Made by a program: the position numbers and the translations under genes | Assembly (NCBI GenBank): GCA_017436345.1 | Contig: JAFSDH010000005.1 | Coordinates: 1 to 64,000 of the forward strand | From: Bacilli bacterium | GTDB taxonomy: Bacteria > Bacillota_I > Bacilli_A > RF39 > UBA660 | Length of the DNA stretch: 64,000 bases | Direction: 5' to 3' | Part shown: piece after piece, positions 24,271-34,150 of the stretch | How the letters are laid out: every line of letters starts with the position of its first letter | How positions within the stretch are numbered: the first letter of the stretch is position 1 | The notes under the pieces: model-generated | Seen by the model: the letters and a program-made list of their open reading frames with translations, nothing else | What the model was told of the DNA's origin: nothing | Databases searched by the model: none

Positions 24271-25605
24271 CTATCTTCTTTTATTATTTTTCTTTTTACT
24301 AACCACTTTTTCGTCTACAACAACTTCTTTAGTTTTAGGAAGTAATAGATTTAATAAAATACCTACTATAGCAGCTAAACTCATACCAGTTATTGATACT
24401 GATATATCCCCTGTTTCAAGTGTAAGAATAGCTCCTCCTAAACCAAGTACTAACATTGTTGACGCAACAATTACATTTCTTATATCTTCAAAATTAATTT
24501 GATTTTTTACTAAAACTTTCAACCCATTAACAGCTATAAATCCATATAAAAGAAGTGATACACCGCCTAATACTGGATTTGGTATAGTTGAAAATATTGC
24601 TGATAATTTTCCTAAGAAACCAATACAAATAGCAATTACAGCAGCAAGTGCAATTACCCAAACAGAAGCAACTTTTGTCATACCAACAACACTAGTATTT
24701 TCTCCATATGTTGTATTAGCAGGTCCTCCAAATAAACCAGATACACTTGTTGCAATACCATCTCCTAATAAAGTTCTTTCAAGACCTGGGTCTTTAACTA
24801 AATCTTTATTAATAATTGTACCAAGAGCCATATGATCACCTATGTGTTCAGCAATTGTAACAAGAGCAATTGGTGCTATTGTAAGAAGACCAACTAAACT
24901 AAATGAATAATCCTTAAATGGTAATAAAAACTCTGGCATTGCAAAGAATGATGCATCACTAACAGCTGTAAAATCAACCATTCCTAAACAAATCGCAACA
25001 ACATAACCAGATGCAATTCCAATTAAGAAAGGAATTACTTTTAAAAACCCTTTAGCACCTACTGCAGTTATCGCTGTTACTAAAAAGGCAACTAAAGCAA
25101 CCACAATACTTTTCCATTCAATAACACCACTAGATAATCCCATTTGACTAACCGCACTTGGGGCAAGTGATAACCCTATAATCATAATCATTGGACCTAT
25201 TACTATAGGTGGTAATAATTTATCAATCCAATTCTTTCCAAAAATTTTAATTAACAATGCAAATAATACATAAATTAAACCTGCTGCAATAATACCAGTT
25301 GCAAAACCTGAAACCCCATCTTTCGCAAATGCTACAATTATCGGTGTAATATATGCAAAAGAACTACCTAAATAAACTGGAGATTTTCCTTTAGTACATA
25401 AAATATAAATTAATGTACCAATCCCACTCATAACTAAAGCAACTGGTATAGTAAGAACAGTTGTACCTGCTGCTTCATTAACTAATAATGGAACCAATAT
25501 TGTTGCTCCAAACATTGCAAAAACATGTTGAATAGCTAATATGAACCACTTACCTGTACTAGGTCTTTCATAAGTGTCATAAATTAAATCTGTTTTTTCT
25601 TTCAT
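24271..25605 (-). CDS. uraA: uracil permease (NCS2 family)
   Basis: 444 aa, a nucleobase:cation symporter with about 12-14 TM segments. Signature segments: [14 protein letters not shown], the conserved [14 protein letters not shown] (the functional Glu/His region of UraA) and [18 protein letters not shown] at 25605 follows AAGGAGGAG; the upstream in-frame ATG has no RBS. Basic C-terminus KKKNNKRR. Cotranscribed with upp behind a leader attenuator. Confidence 0.95.
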   Translation of the reverse strand: MKEKTDLIYDTYERPSTGKWFILAIQHVFAMFGATILVPLLVNEAAGTTVLTIPVALVMSGIGTLIYILCTKGKSPVYLGSSFAYITPIIVAFAKDGVSGFATGIIAAGLIYVLFALLIKIFGKNWIDKLLPPIVIGPMIMIIGLSLAPSAVSQMGLSSGVIEWKSIVVALVAFLVTAITAVGAKGFLKVIPFLIGIASGYVVAICLGMVDFTAVSDASFFAMPEFLLPFKDYSFSLVGLLTIAPIALVTIAEHIGDHMALGTIINKDLVKDPGLERTLLGDGIATSVSGLFGGPANTTYGENTSVVGMTKVASVWVIALAAVIAICIGFLGKLSAIFSTIPNPVLGGVSLLLYGFIAVNGLKVLVKNQINFEDIRNVIVASTMLVLGLGGAILTLETGDISVSITGMSLAAIVGILLNLLLPKTKEVVVDEKVVSKKKNNKRR

Positions 25606-25642
25606 TCTACTCCTCCTTCTAAAAACAGTTGGCATTAATTAT

Positions 25643-25674
25643 AAAAAAAAACATCAATACCAAAGTATCAATGT
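25643..25674 (-). terminator. attenuator terminator upstream of uraA
   Basis: ACATTGATAC-TTTG-GTATTGATGT (ten pairs, two wobbles) followed by nine T on the minus strand. It starts right after the leader-peptide stop and lies 38 bp before the permease start, so it must be bypassed for expression. Confidence 0.8.
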
Positions 25675-25758
25675 TTATTTAATAATTAATAAAGATGACA
25701 AAGAAACAAAAGAAATTCTTTTTCTTAAACCAATAACTTCTCTTCTTGTCTTCATCAT
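25675..25758 (-). CDS. 27-aa leader peptide of the uracil operon
   Basis: MMKTRREVIGLRKRISFVSL... ending LLIIK, with GGTGATAG ahead of its ATG at 25758. Codons from Ile15 to Leu24 are very U-rich (TTTCTTTTGTTTCTTTGTCATCTTT is read in this stretch), and the stop is next to the attenuator hairpin. This is the pyrBI-type arrangement, where low UTP slows polymerase on the U-tract so a following ribosome prevents hairpin formation. No PyrR-binding loop was seen. Confidence 0.55.
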   Translation of the reverse strand: MMKTRREVIGLRKRISFVSLSSLLIIK

Positions 25759-25899
25759 ACTATCACCATAATAATATTAGCACACTTAAGAAATAGTTTC
25801 AATATTATTCTTCCATATTACTAATAAAAGATATTTAAACTGTTTCTAATTAAATCTAAGAAAAAATAACTTTGTACATTTATTTTATTACATTTATAT

Positions 25900-26417
25900 A
25901 TCTATAAATATGTTGATGTATTAGTAGAAACACTAGGAATAACAATACAAGTTTAAATTTACCTTTATTATCGTTTCCAGAATTAATTAAAACCACTTGA
26001 TTATTATTATTTGAAGTTAATTTATAATCACTAACATAAAAATTAAAATAATAAAATGTTATGCATCAATTTGACCATTAAAAATTTCCTACGGCTCATA
26101 ATTCCACACTCTATTTTCCACCAGTTTCCTCGAAAATTCATTGTCAACTACTAAAGAAGAACTAAGCACAGAAATAATTTGTAATTTATGACTAACTAAA
26201 ACACTATTACCATTAGCATATTTTACATAAGAATCTGAAAAATATTTAAATTATTTTTAACAAAATCAAAAGCAATAATTATTGAATTAATAGATGCATA
26301 TCCTATACTCATTAATATCATTATCATAAAAATAGTAATTGGAAATATCATTTTAACTTTTGCTGATAAATTAAATATTTTTATACAAAAAAGACAACAT
26401 ATATATGTTGTCTGCAC
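25900..26417 (-). pseudogene. decayed SipW-type secreted protein gene
   Basis: The stretch 25759-26425 has no intact gene. At 26223-26417 the ORF contains FPITIFMIMILMSIGYASINSIIIAFD, the same signal segment as in the proteins at 59359 and 61456 (MGIGYAAVNSITLFID). Beyond it, fragments in changing frames with stops (for example VSHKLQIISVLSSSLVVDNE, SDYKLTSNNNNQVVLINSGN) look like a ruined secreted protein. The GT2 gene's terminator now lies over its start. Confidence 0.55.
26387..26413 (-). terminator. terminator of the glycosyltransferase pair
   Basis: AGACAACAT-ATAT-ATGTTGTCT then TTTTT on the minus strand, after the GT2 gene. Confidence 0.8.
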
Positions 26418-26425
26418 TATCTATT

Positions 26426-27238
26426 TTAATTATTAAGTAATTCGTAAAATTTACTTACCTCAATTTTATCAATATTATTATCAAGTAAATAATTAATAAT
26501 ATCAATTCTCTTACTTATTTTATCATTTTTTATTCGTCTTAATAGACTATCTTTATATTTAGGATATTTTACACATAATTTATATAGTTTCATTATTTCA
26601 CTTATTAACGCAAGCATTGTATCTACATCTAAGTCAGCTGAAGAATTACTATTTTCTACTTTTCTATAAGTAAAAAATGAATTCTTATAATGTGAATAAC
26701 TATTAGCTTTACACATACATTCTAAAGTAAAAACAATATCTTCAAATCTTTGTTTTTCTGGAAACTTAATTCCATCTAGTAAACTTCTTTTAAAACATTT
26801 AGTAGGTGCTCCTAAAAAAGATGTTTTCTCAATCCTTTCTGCCATATCACAATCAAGATCTTCTTTTTTTATACATTCACCATTTCTATTTAAAAGATAA
26901 TCTAAAAATATAATATCTTCATCTTTAATAAGATTATTTAATTCTAATAAAACATTATTATTATTAAAATAATCATCACTATCTAAGAATACTATATAAT
27001 CTCCTATTGCATTTTCTAATCCTAAATTTCTAGCACCACCAGCATGTAATCCATTGCTATGATAAAGCTTAACATTGAAATCTTTTATAATGTCTAAACT
27101 ATTATCAGTACTTCCATCATCAACTACAATAACTTCATAATTATTGTAAGTTTGATTAAAAACACTTTCTAAACATTCTCTAATATATTTATCTTCATTA
27201 TAATTAGGAATAATAATTGAAAACATAACATCTTTCAT
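26426..27238 (-). CDS. glycosyltransferase family 2
   Basis: 270-aa GT-A fold enzyme. SIIIPNYNEDKYIRECLESV nucleotide-binding strand, VVDDGSTDNS, and the metal-binding DXD as FLDSDDYF; GGARNLGL between. It transfers a sugar from an NDP-sugar, most likely to a cell-surface glycan. The ATG at 27238 follows AAGGAG. Adjacent to a GT4 gene, so the two probably act in one short glycan pathway. Confidence 0.88.
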   Translation of the reverse strand: MKDVMFSIIIPNYNEDKYIRECLESVFNQTYNNYEVIVVDDGSTDNSLDIIKDFNVKLYHSNGLHAGGARNLGLENAIGDYIVFLDSDDYFNNNNVLLELNNLIKDEDIIFLDYLLNRNGECIKKEDLDCDMAERIEKTSFLGAPTKCFKRSLLDGIKFPEKQRFEDIVFTLECMCKANSYSHYKNSFFTYRKVENSNSSADLDVDTMLALISEIMKLYKLCVKYPKYKDSLLRRIKNDKISKRIDIINYLLDNNIDKIEVSKFYELLNN

Positions 27239-27255
27239 AAACAATCTCCTTATAA

Positions 27256-28272
27256 CTATACTAATACCATCTCATCTAATAATTTATTCCAAGAATTTAA
27301 AATAGATTCATTATCATAATTAAACTCACCAATTGATGCTTTATACTTAGCTTTATTATCAACTATATCACTAATTCGATCTTTATATGAATCTAAATTA
27401 TCTCTACTTAGTATTATACCATTACTTTTATCTTTTATTTGTTCAAAAGCTACTTCAAAATCAGTCGAAATACAAGGTACTCCTAAACACATAGCTTCCG
27501 TTAACACAAGTCCCCAAGTTTCATTACTACTAAGCAGTACACTATAATCACACTGTTTAACTATATTATGTGGATTATTTAAAAAACCTAACCAAATAAA
27601 ATTATCTTTAAATTCAGAAAAACTTTCTTTTATCGTATCAGCTTCAATCTTATTAAAATTATCACCAATAACATACCATTTAAAATCAATACCAGCTTCT
27701 TTAAGATCTTTAGCTAAAACTAACATCCTACCAAAGCCTTTATCATTACATACTCTAGCTACAGTTACTAAGTTTAATTGTTTAGAAAGTTCCAATTTAC
27801 AATGCTTTTTTGCTTTTTTTACAACTGCATCTTTATCTATTACATTATAAATTGTTTTTACTTTCGATTTTAAATCTTCAAAAGTATTCTCAAGCTGTTC
27901 ACTAATAGTTTTACTAACAGTAACTACACAATCAACCATACTTCTACAAGCAGATGACAAAATACTATCTGTTAAATTAACTACTTGATGAACCCATAAA
28001 ATCGTTTTCTTTCTTTTTATTTTCTTAACTATATCATAAAGATGAAACCTCATTGAACATGAGACTAAATAATCGACTTCAACGTTATCTTCTTTTTCCA
28101 AATTAACTACTTTAGAGTACTTAGATAATTCTTTCAACATATGTTTATCAGAACTATCATTAGCATAACCTACATAAACGTCATAACCTTTTAATTTCTT
28201 AATTAAATTTAAAAGCGCTGTTTCAGTTCCTCCAATATAAATTAATGGGAAAAAAAACATAATTTTTTTCAT
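27256..28272 (-). CDS. glycosyltransferase family 4
   Basis: 338-aa GT-B enzyme. N-terminal domain with FFFPLIYIGGTETALLNLIK (glycine-rich acceptor loop), C-terminal domain beginning NLVTVARVCNDKGFGRML and the GT4 donor motif ETWGLVLTEAMCLGVPCISTD (EX7E). Cytoplasmic, with no membrane segment. 17 bp upstream of the GT2 gene. Confidence 0.88.
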   Translation of the reverse strand: MKKIMFFFPLIYIGGTETALLNLIKKLKGYDVYVGYANDSSDKHMLKELSKYSKVVNLEKEDNVEVDYLVSCSMRFHLYDIVKKIKRKKTILWVHQVVNLTDSILSSACRSMVDCVVTVSKTISEQLENTFEDLKSKVKTIYNVIDKDAVVKKAKKHCKLELSKQLNLVTVARVCNDKGFGRMLVLAKDLKEAGIDFKWYVIGDNFNKIEADTIKESFSEFKDNFIWLGFLNNPHNIVKQCDYSVLLSSNETWGLVLTEAMCLGVPCISTDFEVAFEQIKDKSNGIILSRDNLDSYKDRISDIVDNKAKYKASIGEFNYDNESILNSWNKLLDEMVLV

Positions 28273-28401
28273 AAATCACTCCTTAATTTGCAGTGCTTTT
28301 TGATAATAGCATAATCAAAATTACAAAGTCAATCTATCATATATGTCTAATTTCCTTTAATGATTTATATTTACACTAAAATGAACTAAATACACTAAAA
28401 T

Positions 28402-28418
28402 ATGGCCTTTCAGGCCAT
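28402..28418. promoter_or_regulatory. GC-rich hairpin upstream of glycosyltransferases
   Basis: ATGGCCT-TTC-AGGCCAT, the most GC-rich stem in the 200-bp gap 28273-28472. Preceded on the plus strand by two direct copies of ACACTAAAAT. Possibly a backup terminator of the NrtR-like gene; no gene is visible in this gap. Confidence 0.4.
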
Positions 28419-28443
28419 TATATTAAAATAAATGTATTTATAA

Positions 28444-28472
28444 AACAAAAAAACATAGATAAAACTATGCTT
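28444..28472 (-). terminator. terminator of the NrtR-like gene
   Basis: CATAG...CTATG followed by TTTTTTT on the minus strand, just after the stop at 28473. Confidence 0.75.
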
Positions 28473-29201
28473 TTATAACCATATATCGCCTTTTAATGAT
28501 TTAAACGTATATAACTGTGTTGGTCTATGTCCTCTACCATCAACTTTATCTCCAACTTTTTCTACATATTTAATAATTCTTTTTCTAAAGTTAGATTTAT
28601 CTACTACTACGTCTTTAACCAGTTCATAAACCATTCTAACTTCTTCTAAAGTAAACTCTTTAGCCATAAACTTAAATATAATATCCGATTGATCTATCAT
28701 CGTTCTTAGTCTTTTATAAGAAACTAATATTTCTAAAAGAGTTTTCTCTAACATCACATCTTTAACACAAATATTATATATATAATCTATATTATTATTA
28801 CTAATTAATTCTTCTGTCTTATACTTATATATTTCTTTATCATATAAAATATTGGAATTATTGGTAATACTAAAATCAATTAACTTATAGTTAGAATCTA
28901 AATTATTAATATTTTCTATATTAGTCGCACATAAATATATAATATCAATTGTATTACCATCAAAATACTTACTATCACCTAAAGTAAAAACTTGCTCTAA
29001 ATGAAATAACTCTGAATTAATAATACTAGATACGTATCCTCGAATAAATCTTTTTAATCCATCACCTTGTTCAAAACTAATACTTGGTAATGTATTATCC
29101 TGCTTAACTAAAAGTCTTAATTTTTTTTCATCATTTTTTCTAATATCTAAACTTTCTTCCTTATCTAGAACAAATAAACAAGGAATTAAATTAATCTTCA
29201 T
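28473..29201 (-). CDS. NrtR-like regulator (degenerate Nudix plus winged helix)
   Basis: 242 aa. The N-terminal ~150 residues resemble the beta-strand order of a Nudix domain, but the catalytic Nudix box GX5EX7REUXEEXGU is not seen. The C-terminal part (FTLEEVRMVYELV ... FRKRIIKYVE ... GRGHRPTQLYTF) matches the winged-helix DNA-binding domain of NrtR-type NAD regulators. So a ligand-sensing regulator is likely, not a hydrolase. Target genes are not apparent here. Confidence 0.7.
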   Translation of the reverse strand: MKINLIPCLFVLDKEESLDIRKNDEKKLRLLVKQDNTLPSISFEQGDGLKRFIRGYVSSIINSELFHLEQVFTLGDSKYFDGNTIDIIYLCATNIENINNLDSNYKLIDFSITNNSNILYDKEIYKYKTEELISNNNIDYIYNICVKDVMLEKTLLEILVSYKRLRTMIDQSDIIFKFMAKEFTLEEVRMVYELVKDVVVDKSNFRKRIIKYVEKVGDKVDGRGHRPTQLYTFKSLKGDIWL

Positions 29202-29270
29202 ATTATCACCTCAAATAATAATAAAATAAACTAAATATAAAATAAATATATCTAGTTTATTATATTAACA

Positions 29271-29792
29271 TTAATCTTGAACAAAGTTAAGAATAAAGCT
29301 AAGATCTAAAGCTTGTTCTTGTAAAGGAACATTAGTTAAAACATTTTCATCATAAGAAACAACAATTGTTAAAGTCTTAGATTCTCCCGCTCTTAAAACT
29401 TGACCATTAGAAATACCATGAACTTCATAATTAACATATAAATCTTGTTCTTCAGTAATGCCACTCATTACATAAGATTTTAACTCAGCATCAATTCCCC
29501 CAGCATTTTTAACATCTATTTCAAACGAATAACTATCTCCAGGCTTTAAATTAACCATATAATTAACAGTAGTAGATGCACCCTTAATAATAGGATTTTG
29601 AACAACCACTGGATTACCTTCATATCTTACATTATCAATATTTCTAAAATGTACATTCCAATTATTAGTTATCATTTTCTTAATACTATTTGTATACATA
29701 CCTGAAGACTTAGATGCAAAACTTATCGCCATAACACAAACCGCAATACTTAAAAATCCTAATAATACATTTCTTTTACTAAAATTTTTCAT
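29271..29792 (-). CDS. SipW-type secreted protein (TasA/camelysin-like)
   Basis: 173 aa with a signal segment (KRNVLLGFLSIAVCVMAISFA) and a beta-sandwich-like domain with LKPGDSYSFEIDVKNAGGIDAEL and LRAGESKTLTIVVSYDE, as in camelysin/TasA fibre proteins and SipW-dependent substrates. ATG at 29792 follows GGAGG. Monocistronic. Likely exported and assembled at the cell surface. Confidence 0.65.
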   Translation of the reverse strand: MKNFSKRNVLLGFLSIAVCVMAISFASKSSGMYTNSIKKMITNNWNVHFRNIDNVRYEGNPVVVQNPIIKGASTTVNYMVNLKPGDSYSFEIDVKNAGGIDAELKSYVMSGITEEQDLYVNYEVHGISNGQVLRAGESKTLTIVVSYDENVLTNVPLQEQALDLSFILNFVQD

Positions 29793-29849
29793 AAATACCT
29801 CCACTAATATCTTAACTAAATTATAACATAAAATATAAATAATATAACT

Positions 29850-30959
29850 TTAATTTCTTAAATCTTTAAACTTAATAAAAATACTAATAAAAATTAATAT
29901 AGTCGAAAAATATATCATTACTTTTAAATCATTTATAAATAAGAAAGATATTAATAAAATAAATGATCTAAATACACCTAAAACTATTTCATAAACTAAA
30001 TTATAATTAGAATAATCAAACTTCTTACTTAATAAATAAAATTCTTTCGACATTGATAATTCATACATTTTAGTTGCAATACCTTCTAAAAATGCTACTA
30101 ATATTAAAAGATAAGATGTAATATTAGCTTTAAATATATATACTAAAACAATAAATATAATACTTAAATTAATATAATTCTTTTTATCATTAATCTTCTT
30201 TCCATAAAAATATACAAAAGCAATCGTCGCAATATTAGTAAGTAAATTCATAATACCAACAGTTTGATAATTATCTTTAACATAAATAAACAAATATAAA
30301 GAAAAGAAAAACTTAATAACAGTAATTGACTCATAAGCTCCAAATAAATATAAATTAGATAAAGGAATCTTTTTTATCGTACCAATAAAATCTAATTTTT
30401 TAGAAGAATCTTCATACTTAAACTTTAATGTATATAATGGATATAAACTAATTAAAAATAAAACAATAGAAATACCAGTTAATAACTCAATACTCATAAA
30501 ATCTAAAAGAATTGATCCGATATAAGATGCAACAATTAACGCTACTTGATTAACAATACTAATCCAAGAATAACTCATAGATACATTATCTTTAGGCATA
30601 ACTTTTAAAGTATAAAATCTTCTTGCTAACCAATATCCTATTCGATATAAAGAATAAAAAAAAGATAAAGATAAAAGATAAAAAATACTATACTTAATAT
30701 CTGTTAGTAAAAACTGAACTACAACAAACGAAAAAATACCTATTATTGATAAAGATCTATTACTATACTTCTTCGAAAAAATAATACCTGGATAAGTTAA
30801 AATAATTAAAAATAAATTAACAAATAAATAATAAAACAAAACTTCTTTTAATGAATAACCAAATTTATATAAAATAATAGGAATAAATACTTCAATTAAA
30901 TTTCTTGAAAAAGTTGATAAAAACACATATAAATTAAATTTCTTTTGATTGGTATCCAT
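29850..30959 (-). CDS. MFS-type transporter
   Basis: 369 aa with about 11-12 hydrophobic segments, starting FNLYVFLSTFSRNLIEVFIPIIL. Arg/Lys-rich loops (FSKKYSNRSLSI, LARRFYTLKVMPKDN) between TM2-3 and TM4-5 are as in the major facilitator family. Substrate unknown. The ATG at 30959 follows AGGTGATAAT. Downstream of the MBL hydrolase, separated by a hairpin. Confidence 0.8.
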   Translation of the reverse strand: MDTNQKKFNLYVFLSTFSRNLIEVFIPIILYKFGYSLKEVLFYYLFVNLFLIILTYPGIIFSKKYSNRSLSIIGIFSFVVVQFLLTDIKYSIFYLLSLSFFYSLYRIGYWLARRFYTLKVMPKDNVSMSYSWISIVNQVALIVASYIGSILLDFMSIELLTGISIVLFLISLYPLYTLKFKYEDSSKKLDFIGTIKKIPLSNLYLFGAYESITVIKFFFSLYLFIYVKDNYQTVGIMNLLTNIATIAFVYFYGKKINDKKNYINLSIIFIVLVYIFKANITSYLLILVAFLEGIATKMYELSMSKEFYLLSKKFDYSNYNLVYEIVLGVFRSFILLISFLFINDLKVMIYFSTILIFISIFIKFKDLRN

Positions 30960-30984
30960 ATTATCACCTATTAAATTATAACAT

Positions 30985-31012
30985 AAAATAATCCACAAAT
31001 ATTGTGGATTAT
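30985..31012 (-). terminator. terminator of the MBL hydrolase gene
   Basis: ATAATCCACAA-tat-TTGTGGATTAT then TTTATG on the minus strand. Confidence 0.65.
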
Positions 31013-31674
31013 TTATTATAATCAATTGAATTTAATAATTTACTATAAGATATCTCTTTATCATGACCTACAAAAATAATATCTGGTTTTAAATCAATAA
31101 TCTTATAAAAAGATTCTTTTGCCATATCATTATCCTGATTTTGAAAAGCAACTTCTACAAAACGTAGTTTTCTATTAACCAAAGCATCTCCCACAAATAA
31201 ATAATCTTTATATTTAATACCAATAGATCCATCTGTATGACCTTCTAAATTAAATATTTCAAGATTAATGCCATATTTCTTAAATACTTGTTTATCTTCT
31301 AAAAAATAATCTATATCAAAAACTTCAGGAACAAATTTCTTCATTCCAAAATTCATTAATTTCGCCCATAAATTATAAATTTTTTTCTTACCCTTAGTAT
31401 TAATAATAGAATTATCTAAATTAATATAATCATTCTTACCAATAGCTACTTCACAATTATATAAATCTTTTAAATAAGAAACATTCCAAATATGATCTAC
31501 ATGAGCATGAGTAAGAATTATTAATTTAATATTAAAATTATCTAACCATTTTTTTAAAGATTTCCTCATTCCAATAAAACCAGTATCTATTAAAATATCT
31601 CCATCTTTACCCTTAATGACGAAGATATTAAAATATAAAAATCTTTTTACATAAACATTATCAAACTTCTTCAT
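31009..31674 (-). CDS. metallo-beta-lactamase fold hydrolase
   Basis: 221-aa cytoplasmic protein with the metal motif HAHVDH (THAHVDHIW), the later ligands EGHTDGS, GDAL and GHD. Broad family of hydrolases acting on thioesters, lactones or phosphoesters. No further clue to substrate. Confidence 0.88.
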   Translation of the reverse strand: MKKFDNVYVKRFLYFNIFVIKGKDGDILIDTGFIGMRKSLKKWLDNFNIKLIILTHAHVDHIWNVSYLKDLYNCEVAIGKNDYINLDNSIINTKGKKKIYNLWAKLMNFGMKKFVPEVFDIDYFLEDKQVFKKYGINLEIFNLEGHTDGSIGIKYKDYLFVGDALVNRKLRFVEVAFQNQDNDMAKESFYKIIDLKPDIIFVGHDKEISYSKLLNSIDYNK

Positions 31675-31704
31675 ATATACCTCAAATACATACTGATAAT
31701 TCTA

Positions 31705-32331
31705 TCATTCCTTCCATTTTTTGACAATATCATAAATAATGAAATAAAGGGGCAAAGCACCTAAAGCAAGTCCATATACCTTCATCTCTCCCTTTGAAAC
31801 AACAAATGAAAAAACACAAGCTGCAAAAAAGATATAAAAAATAGGAAGAACTAAACCATCTTCCAATAATCCTAATGGACTATACCAAGTAAACCAAAAA
31901 TTCTTTTTAGCAGGTTTTAATTTAAAACTCTTATTTGATTCTTTCAAAACTTCTTTTACTGAAAAACAATAACGTAATACCTCATAATACTTATTATCAT
32001 AAACAATATTATCTTTATTAATATATTTATATATTTTTCCTTTTTTATCAATAAAAACTAAACGCTCATCAATTCTACTTCCTTTTGTTTTTTCTAAGAA
32101 TAAGACTTCTTTTTTAGCAGGAATAACAATATCGATAATAATTCTAAATAAATATATACTCCCAACTATCCCTAAATAACAAATAATCATAATTCCAACC
32201 CCTTTATCAACAAAGAAATCATAAAAAGATGAATAACCACCTGAAGTATACATAACATATAAAACAATAATACTTAAAAGAATTAAAAGTAAACTCATTA
32301 AAGCTTCTTCAAGCCTAGACACATATCGCAT
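31705..32331 (-). CDS. membrane protein, unknown
   Basis: 208 aa with two N-terminal TM helices (LEEALMSLLLILLSIIVLYVMY; VGIMIICYLGIVGSIYLFRIII), a ~75-residue soluble part (RIDERLVFIDKKGKIYKYI) and two C-terminal TM helices. No family recognised. Confidence 0.7.
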   Translation of the reverse strand: MRYVSRLEEALMSLLLILLSIIVLYVMYTSGGYSSFYDFFVDKGVGIMIICYLGIVGSIYLFRIIIDIVIPAKKEVLFLEKTKGSRIDERLVFIDKKGKIYKYINKDNIVYDNKYYEVLRYCFSVKEVLKESNKSFKLKPAKKNFWFTWYSPLGLLEDGLVLPIFYIFFAACVFSFVVSKGEMKVYGLALGALPLYFIIYDIVKKWKE

Positions 32332-32372
32332 ATAATCAACTCCTCTATCATAAATAATTATATCTTAACAAT

Positions 32373-32398
32373 AAAAAAATCCACAACTTTTGTGGATA
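32373..32398 (-). terminator. terminator of the phosphoesterase gene
   Basis: ATCCACAA-aag-TTGTGGAT followed by TTTTTTT on the minus strand. Confidence 0.8.
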
Positions 32399-32400
32399 TT

Positions 32401-33486
32401 TTATTTATGTTTTACATCAATAATTACATATTCAGAATGTCTAGATGTCCTAATTGGATATCCCCATCCTACTAAACCAGAAGATACTATCGCATCCATT
32501 CCTTCTACATTCTTATAACCATACGATAAATCGGCTGTTTTAAATAACTTTATAAATAATTCTGTTGGAAATATTTGACCTCCATGCGTATGACCTGACA
32601 TTATTAAATCAATACTATTTTTTACATTTTCATCATATTTTACTGGTTGATGATCAACCATAATTAAATATTTATTAGACATATCTTTATCTAAAATATC
32701 ATCAATACTTTTTCTTTTAAAACTATAGTCTTCTCTACCAATTAAAATAATTTCCCCATTAATATTAACATAACTATCTTTTAAGACTTTAATATCATTT
32801 CCTAAAAGAGTCTTTTCAATATCTTCTTCTGTATAATCTTGATTTACAGTATAAACTTGTCTATCGTGATTTCCATAAACAAAATATGTGCCATACCTAC
32901 TCTTTATACTGCCAAATACACTAAATACATATTCCATCTCTTCTTTAGATGTATCCTCATCAACAATATCCCCACCTAAAATAACTAAATCAGGACTTAC
33001 TGCATCTAAACGCTTCTTTAAAGCACTTAAACCATCCTTACCAAGTACTTCATTATAATGTGAATCACTAATAAATAATATTCTTAAATCTTCACTTACC
33101 TCATCAGAATAAACTTGATACTTGACTTCAATTATGTTTCTAATATTTAAATATCCATATCCCATTATTAAAATTGATATTAATAACGGTACAATCGATA
33201 ATTTATAAATATTAATCATTATCTTATTATTTATAAATTTCTTTAATAATAAATATATCAAATCTATAAATAAAGATGTAAATACAAAATGTATTAAAAA
33301 TAATCCAACTATACTAAATAAATTTAAACTTAATAAAGCAAATATAATTCCTAATAATATAAACTTTTTATTTATATCTTTATTAAAAATAGAACCAAAT
33401 CTTTTTATTAATTTATAATAGTAAAAAGAAATACCGATTACTAATAATATAAATAATAAAACAACTAATATAATTAAAAAAGTCAT
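32401..33486 (-). CDS. membrane metallophosphoesterase (YaeI-like)
   Basis: 361 aa. Four TM segments in the first ~110 residues, then a calcineurin-like domain: ILFISDSHY, LVILGGDIVD, VYGNHD, MVDHQP and MSGHTHGGQ. These are the conserved metal ligands. Family members are membrane phosphoesterases, some acting on lipid A precursors or unknown lipids. RBS TAGGAGG. Confidence 0.88.
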   Translation of the reverse strand: MTFLIILVVLLFILLVIGISFYYYKLIKRFGSIFNKDINKKFILLGIIFALLSLNLFSIVGLFLIHFVFTSLFIDLIYLLLKKFINNKIMINIYKLSIVPLLISILIMGYGYLNIRNIIEVKYQVYSDEVSEDLRILFISDSHYNEVLGKDGLSALKKRLDAVSPDLVILGGDIVDEDTSKEEMEYVFSVFGSIKSRYGTYFVYGNHDRQVYTVNQDYTEEDIEKTLLGNDIKVLKDSYVNINGEIILIGREDYSFKRKSIDDILDKDMSNKYLIMVDHQPVKYDENVKNSIDLIMSGHTHGGQIFPTELFIKLFKTADLSYGYKNVEGMDAIVSSGLVGWGYPIRTSRHSEYVIIDVKHK

Positions 33487-33504
33487 ATTATTCCTCCTAG
33501 ATGC

Positions 33505-34137
33505 CTATAAGCTATTTTCATTTTTCTTTTTTAAATGTGATAAAGTAAATACAAATATAACAACTAATACTATACAAATTATTAACCTTATATATAAAGA
33601 AGTAGCATTTTCACTTACTTTACTTTCTCCAATACTAGTTGCAAGTTCTGTTTTACTAACATGAATTTCTATACCTTTTTCTACACTATCCCACTTATAT
33701 GTATTTTCAGAAATACTAGTAGCATTATTATAAACAACTTTCTTATCTGTTTTAAAAATTACTTCAAAATCATAACCTTTACAATAATATTCACCAGATG
33801 TTGAAATATTAATAAAATTATCTTTATCAACAACATTTACATTTTCAAAACAAGTATTAATTAAAGGCGATATAACAAACTTATTCCCCATATCAAATTT
33901 ATATCTTTTATTTTCTCCATCTAAAGCATATAAATAAGAATTATTATCATCTATCTTTAAATATTCACTACCATTATCATATTTAATTAAATCTCTTTCA
34001 TCTTCTTCACTTAACTCCGATAAAACAATTTCTTCTGTAAACCTATCATTTTCATAAGTAAGAGTATACTTTCCTTTACATCCACAACAAGCAAATAAGA
34101 CAAGAACAAATAAAAATATTAACTTTTTCTTTTTCAT
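33505..34137 (-). CDS. putative lipoprotein with C-terminal TM
   Basis: 210 aa: signal peptide with a possible lipobox LFAC (KLIFLFVLVLFACCGC), a 130-residue extracytoplasmic domain and a C-terminal TM helix (LYIRLIICIVLVVIFVFTLSH). Function unknown. The ATG at 34137 follows AGGTGATAAT. Overlaps no neighbour in frame, but begins 14 bp upstream of the end of the next gene (shared 34151 edge). Confidence 0.6.
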   Translation of the reverse strand: MKKKKLIFLFVLVLFACCGCKGKYTLTYENDRFTEEIVLSELSEEDERDLIKYDNGSEYLKIDDNNSYLYALDGENKRYKFDMGNKFVISPLINTCFENVNVVDKDNFINISTSGEYYCKGYDFEVIFKTDKKVVYNNATSISENTYKWDSVEKGIEIHVSKTELATSIGESKVSENATSLYIRLIICIVLVVIFVFTLSHLKKKNENSL

Positions 34138-34150
34138 ATTATCACCTATC

